Shown here: in pieces, positions 61,601 through 64,000 of the stretch
Position numbering within the stretch: position 1 is the first letter of the stretch
Layout: each line of letters opens with the position of its first letter
Assembly (NCBI GenBank): GCA_013397115.1
Contig: VWZW01006282.1
Coordinates: 94,741 to 158,740 of the forward strand
Direction: 5' to 3'
DNA: 64,000 bases
Origin: Edolisoma coerulescens
Lineage: Eukaryota; Chordata; Aves; Passeriformes; Campephagidae
The notes under the pieces: generated by a model
Seen by the model: only the letters and a program-made list of their open reading frames with translations
Databases searched by the model: none
What the model was told of the DNA's origin: nothing
Position numbers and translations under genes: made by a program

Positions 61601-63391
61601 TAAATCAACAGTCGGCAAATCTAAACAATATGTTCATGTTGAAATCTGGAGGGGTTTTTTTAATTGTACTTCCTTTCTAGCAAACAACGGACGTTTATTT
61701 TCTTCTCTTCAGGACAGAAAACTGTTTACTCTATGATCTTATTTTTTAAACTGCTGCTTCATTTGCAGGGGGAAGTCCTAATGACCTTGCTCACCACGCA
61801 GCCTGGGAGCTTATCAATCACGAGAGGGTTTGTCAGGAAGGCAAGAAAGGTCTCCTGAAATTAGATCTATTACCATAGATCCCCCGACTGGATAGAAGTG
61901 TCTCACAGCCAGTGAACACCTATACTTACATGCACTCTTTACCTTCAGATGTAACCACAGTCTGAAGGCTCAAAATTAGTTGATAAATGAATTTTCTCCT
62001 TGTTTTTGTTAAGTAAAATACATGTCCTCTGAGCTGCCTGGAAGCTTTGCACACTGATGATGAGTTTAAATATATCTTTAAGGACTACCTACATTTTAAT
62101 ACACACTAAGTATTTTGTAAGTAATGCATGGTAGGTCAAAATGTGATCACAAACCCAGATTTTTCCTTTCCATTACCTACATCTTAGAGAGTTCCCACAG
62201 CCATTCCATTCTGCCCTGGGTAACTGGGCCAGTACCATGGGGCCTGCTTACTCTGCTAAAGTGCCTGAATGGTACATTTTAAAAACTGTGCTGAAATATG
62301 CCCCAGTAAACCCAAAGGTGATGCACAGAAAATCCCACACTGGTGTAGCTGCTCTGCCAGCAGGAACTGCTCTGTATGTTGGTGGGAAAGGAGGCATTAC
62401 TCTTTTTTCACCCTCCATGAAGAAGAGTGAAGCATTTTCTCCTCTGCCTCACTGTTGGCTCCTCTAGCACACCGGTGTACCCAAAATCCAGGAATCCATT
62501 TGATGCTCAGGAAACCTGATGACAGATAAGATCAGTCAGACCTAGCTTATCAAAACAGAAGAAGAAAGTGTATTTCAGCAAATGTTTACAATCATCAAAA
62601 TGATGTGGTAAAAAAAGCCTCTTATTATATCTGGTAGGTTTGTAAAGGCAGGGCTGTATTCCGCAGCTTTACTGCTGTAAATGCGTTTTATGCACTTTTA
62701 TGTTGCCAACAGTGCAAAGCTGTGGGAAGATGTGCTGCTTCCTAAATTCCAGCCAGCTTCCGATTGCAGAAATGTGATCATCAGTGATCATATGTTTCTG
62801 AAGAAATCCAATGAGTTCTTACAGCCCAGTTAACGTTTATGGCACTGCCAATTTGAGAATAAAAAAAATCCCTTAATGACTGAAGAAGACAAATTTTGAT
62901 AGTGGAAGGACAGAGAAATGTTAATCTGTCATAGGTGTTTCCACAACATTGTTTTTTAGAGCAGAATGGCTCTCAAAAACCTTAACAAAAATATTGCCAT
63001 GCTGTAAGCAATAGTTGAAGCAATTTGTGATGTTGTGAGCCATTCTTGCTGTGAGAGCAGGATGGCCTCGAGTGCAACATACAGAATCACTGCCCCGGCC
63101 TCTCCATGGGCAATTCCTTAATGCAGCCTGTCTGCTGTGGAAAGGGATATTGGAGTATCCTCCAGTACTGTGGTACCTCATTATTTAATCATCTAGTATT
63201 TTACAGGAGTGTAAAGGAAAGCTCTGAGTGCAGAGAAGCAGGACTGGCACCCCAGGCTTCTGGGGGAGCTTGCTGGAAGCACCCCAAGAGGTTTAAAGGA
63301 GCCTGGCCCTCCCTAGAGTCTGAAATGCTGGGGCTGCCTGGACCTCTTGCCTATGGTAGGGTTGGGCCCTTCTTTTTTGGGGTTGCCCTTT
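55651..63391. other. Unrecognised non-coding stretch
   Basis: No recognised gene over about 7.7 kb. A moderately GC-rich patch lies at 57680-58080; its 175-codon minus-strand frame has no domain I can name. There is a T-rich run at about 60540-60550 and an A run near 61375-61385. Confidence 0.45.
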
Positions 63392-63838
63392 GTCCAGAGA
63401 AGGGTGACTAATCTGGTGTAGGGTCTGGAGCACAAGTCTTACGAGGAACGGCTGAAGGAGCTGAGGGTGTTTAGCCTAGAAAAAAGGAGGCTCAGGGGGG
63501 TCCTTATCACTCTCCAGAACTCCCTGACAGGAGGGTGTAGCCAGGTGGGGCTCAGTCTCTTTTCCCAGGCAATCAGTGACAGGACGAGAGAACACAGTCT
63601 TATGCTGCACCGGAAAGGTTTAGGTTGGACATTAGCAAGAAATTCTTCACAGGACGGGTGATTTGACATTGGAATAGGCTGCCCAGGGAGGTGGTGGAGT
63701 CGCTGTCCCTGGAGGTGTTTAAGGAAAGACTGGATGTGGCACTTAGTGCCATGGTCTAGTTGACATGGTGGTGTTCGGTCATAGGTTGGACTCGATGACC
63801 TGTCTTTTCCAACCTAATTGATTCTGTGATTCTGTGAA
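63392..63838 (+). mobile_element. CR1 LINE 3' end (longer subfamily)
   Basis: It contains GGCTGAAGGAGCTGAGGGTG, AGGCTCAGGGGGGTCCTTATC, GGCAATCAGTGACAGGACGAG, GGTTTAGGTTGGACATTAGC, GGCTGCCCAGGGAGGTGGTG, GGTTGGACTCGATGACCTG and a GATTCTGTGATTCTGTGA tail. Its block order is the same as the 11.4 kb copy, so they belong to the same or a sister subfamily. It is the longest of the CR1 3' ends here, and is 5' truncated and non-coding. Confidence 0.94.
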
Positions 63839-63849
63839 ATTGTCCATGC

Positions 63850-64000
63850 TCCGGTTCATAGGCCGAGTCAGGAGAGGCCACATCCCTCACGGGGCACGGC
63901 GTCCCCAGCGCCCCGGTCCAGGGCCGGGACGGTGCCACGGGAAGGGGGAACACCGGGCCGCCCGGGGCCAGGAAACGCCGCCCCCGGGGCCTGGGGCCGG
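63850..64000. promoter_or_regulatory. Start of a CpG island at the window edge
   Basis: The last 150 bases are strongly GC-rich with about 17 CpGs (for example GGGCACGGCG, GGCCGGGACGG, CACCGGGCCGCCCGG). The density rises toward the edge, so the island continues beyond it. It most likely marks the promoter of the next gene. By human synteny as I recall it, AKT1 would be expected on this side of ZBTB42; nothing in the visible sequence proves that. Confidence 0.6.

Noticed and set aside
1..64000. Prokaryotic-type systems, CRISPR arrays, phage or integrase modules, endogenous retroviral genes
   Set aside because: No arrays of spaced direct repeats, no operon-like packing of genes, and no recognisable gag, pol or env frames other than the LINE fossil.

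Overview
This window looks like a bird nuclear chromosome. It carries several CR1 LINE 3' ends that finish in the avian-type 8-bp tail (ATTCTATG-like units), GC-rich CpG islands, long gene-free stretches, a 724-base run of N in a GC-rich promoter region, and one clear vertebrate transcription-factor gene. Nothing prokaryotic is present: no operons, tRNA or rRNA genes, or CRISPR arrays.

The only confident protein gene is ZBTB42, a BTB/C2H2 zinc-finger repressor on the minus strand. Its 475-residue coding region is a single exon (30436-31863). The sequence also supports a full gene model. A CpG-island 5' exon ends at a consensus donor (33193/33192). An intron of about 1.3 kb contains the assembly gap. 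The acceptor lies 14 bases before the start codon (31878/31877). The 3' UTR is AT-rich and about 3.3 kb long, ending at the only AATAAA I found by eye on that strand (27117-27122), which is followed by a GU-rich element.

Left flank (1-27 kb): mostly unrecognised non-coding DNA. It holds an ancient CR1/L3-type LINE fossil (2.6-3.3 kb), younger CR1 3' ends at 7.5, 9.2, 11.4 and 16.6-17.0 kb (the last is one CR1 nested in another), and a degraded CR1 at 22.4 kb. There are orphan CpG-rich islands at 17.5 and 23.4 kb. Near 19.2-19.6 kb a pair of minus-strand splice-site patterns may mark an unannotated spliced transcript.

Right flank (33.8-64 kb): no gene recognised over 30 kb. It contains a BED-zinc-finger-like relic on the minus strand (41.7-41.9 kb), a possible tRNA-derived SINE head (55.6 kb) and a CR1 at 63.4-63.8 kb. 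The window ends inside what looks like the start of another CpG island. By my recollection of human 14q32.33, AKT1 lies head-to-head with ZBTB42, so that island could be the promoter of AKT1 or another neighbour; this is inference. I found no undescribed multi-gene system. The most useful leads are the ZBTB42 5' leader architecture, the duplicated splice-acceptor segment, and the candidate unannotated exons.
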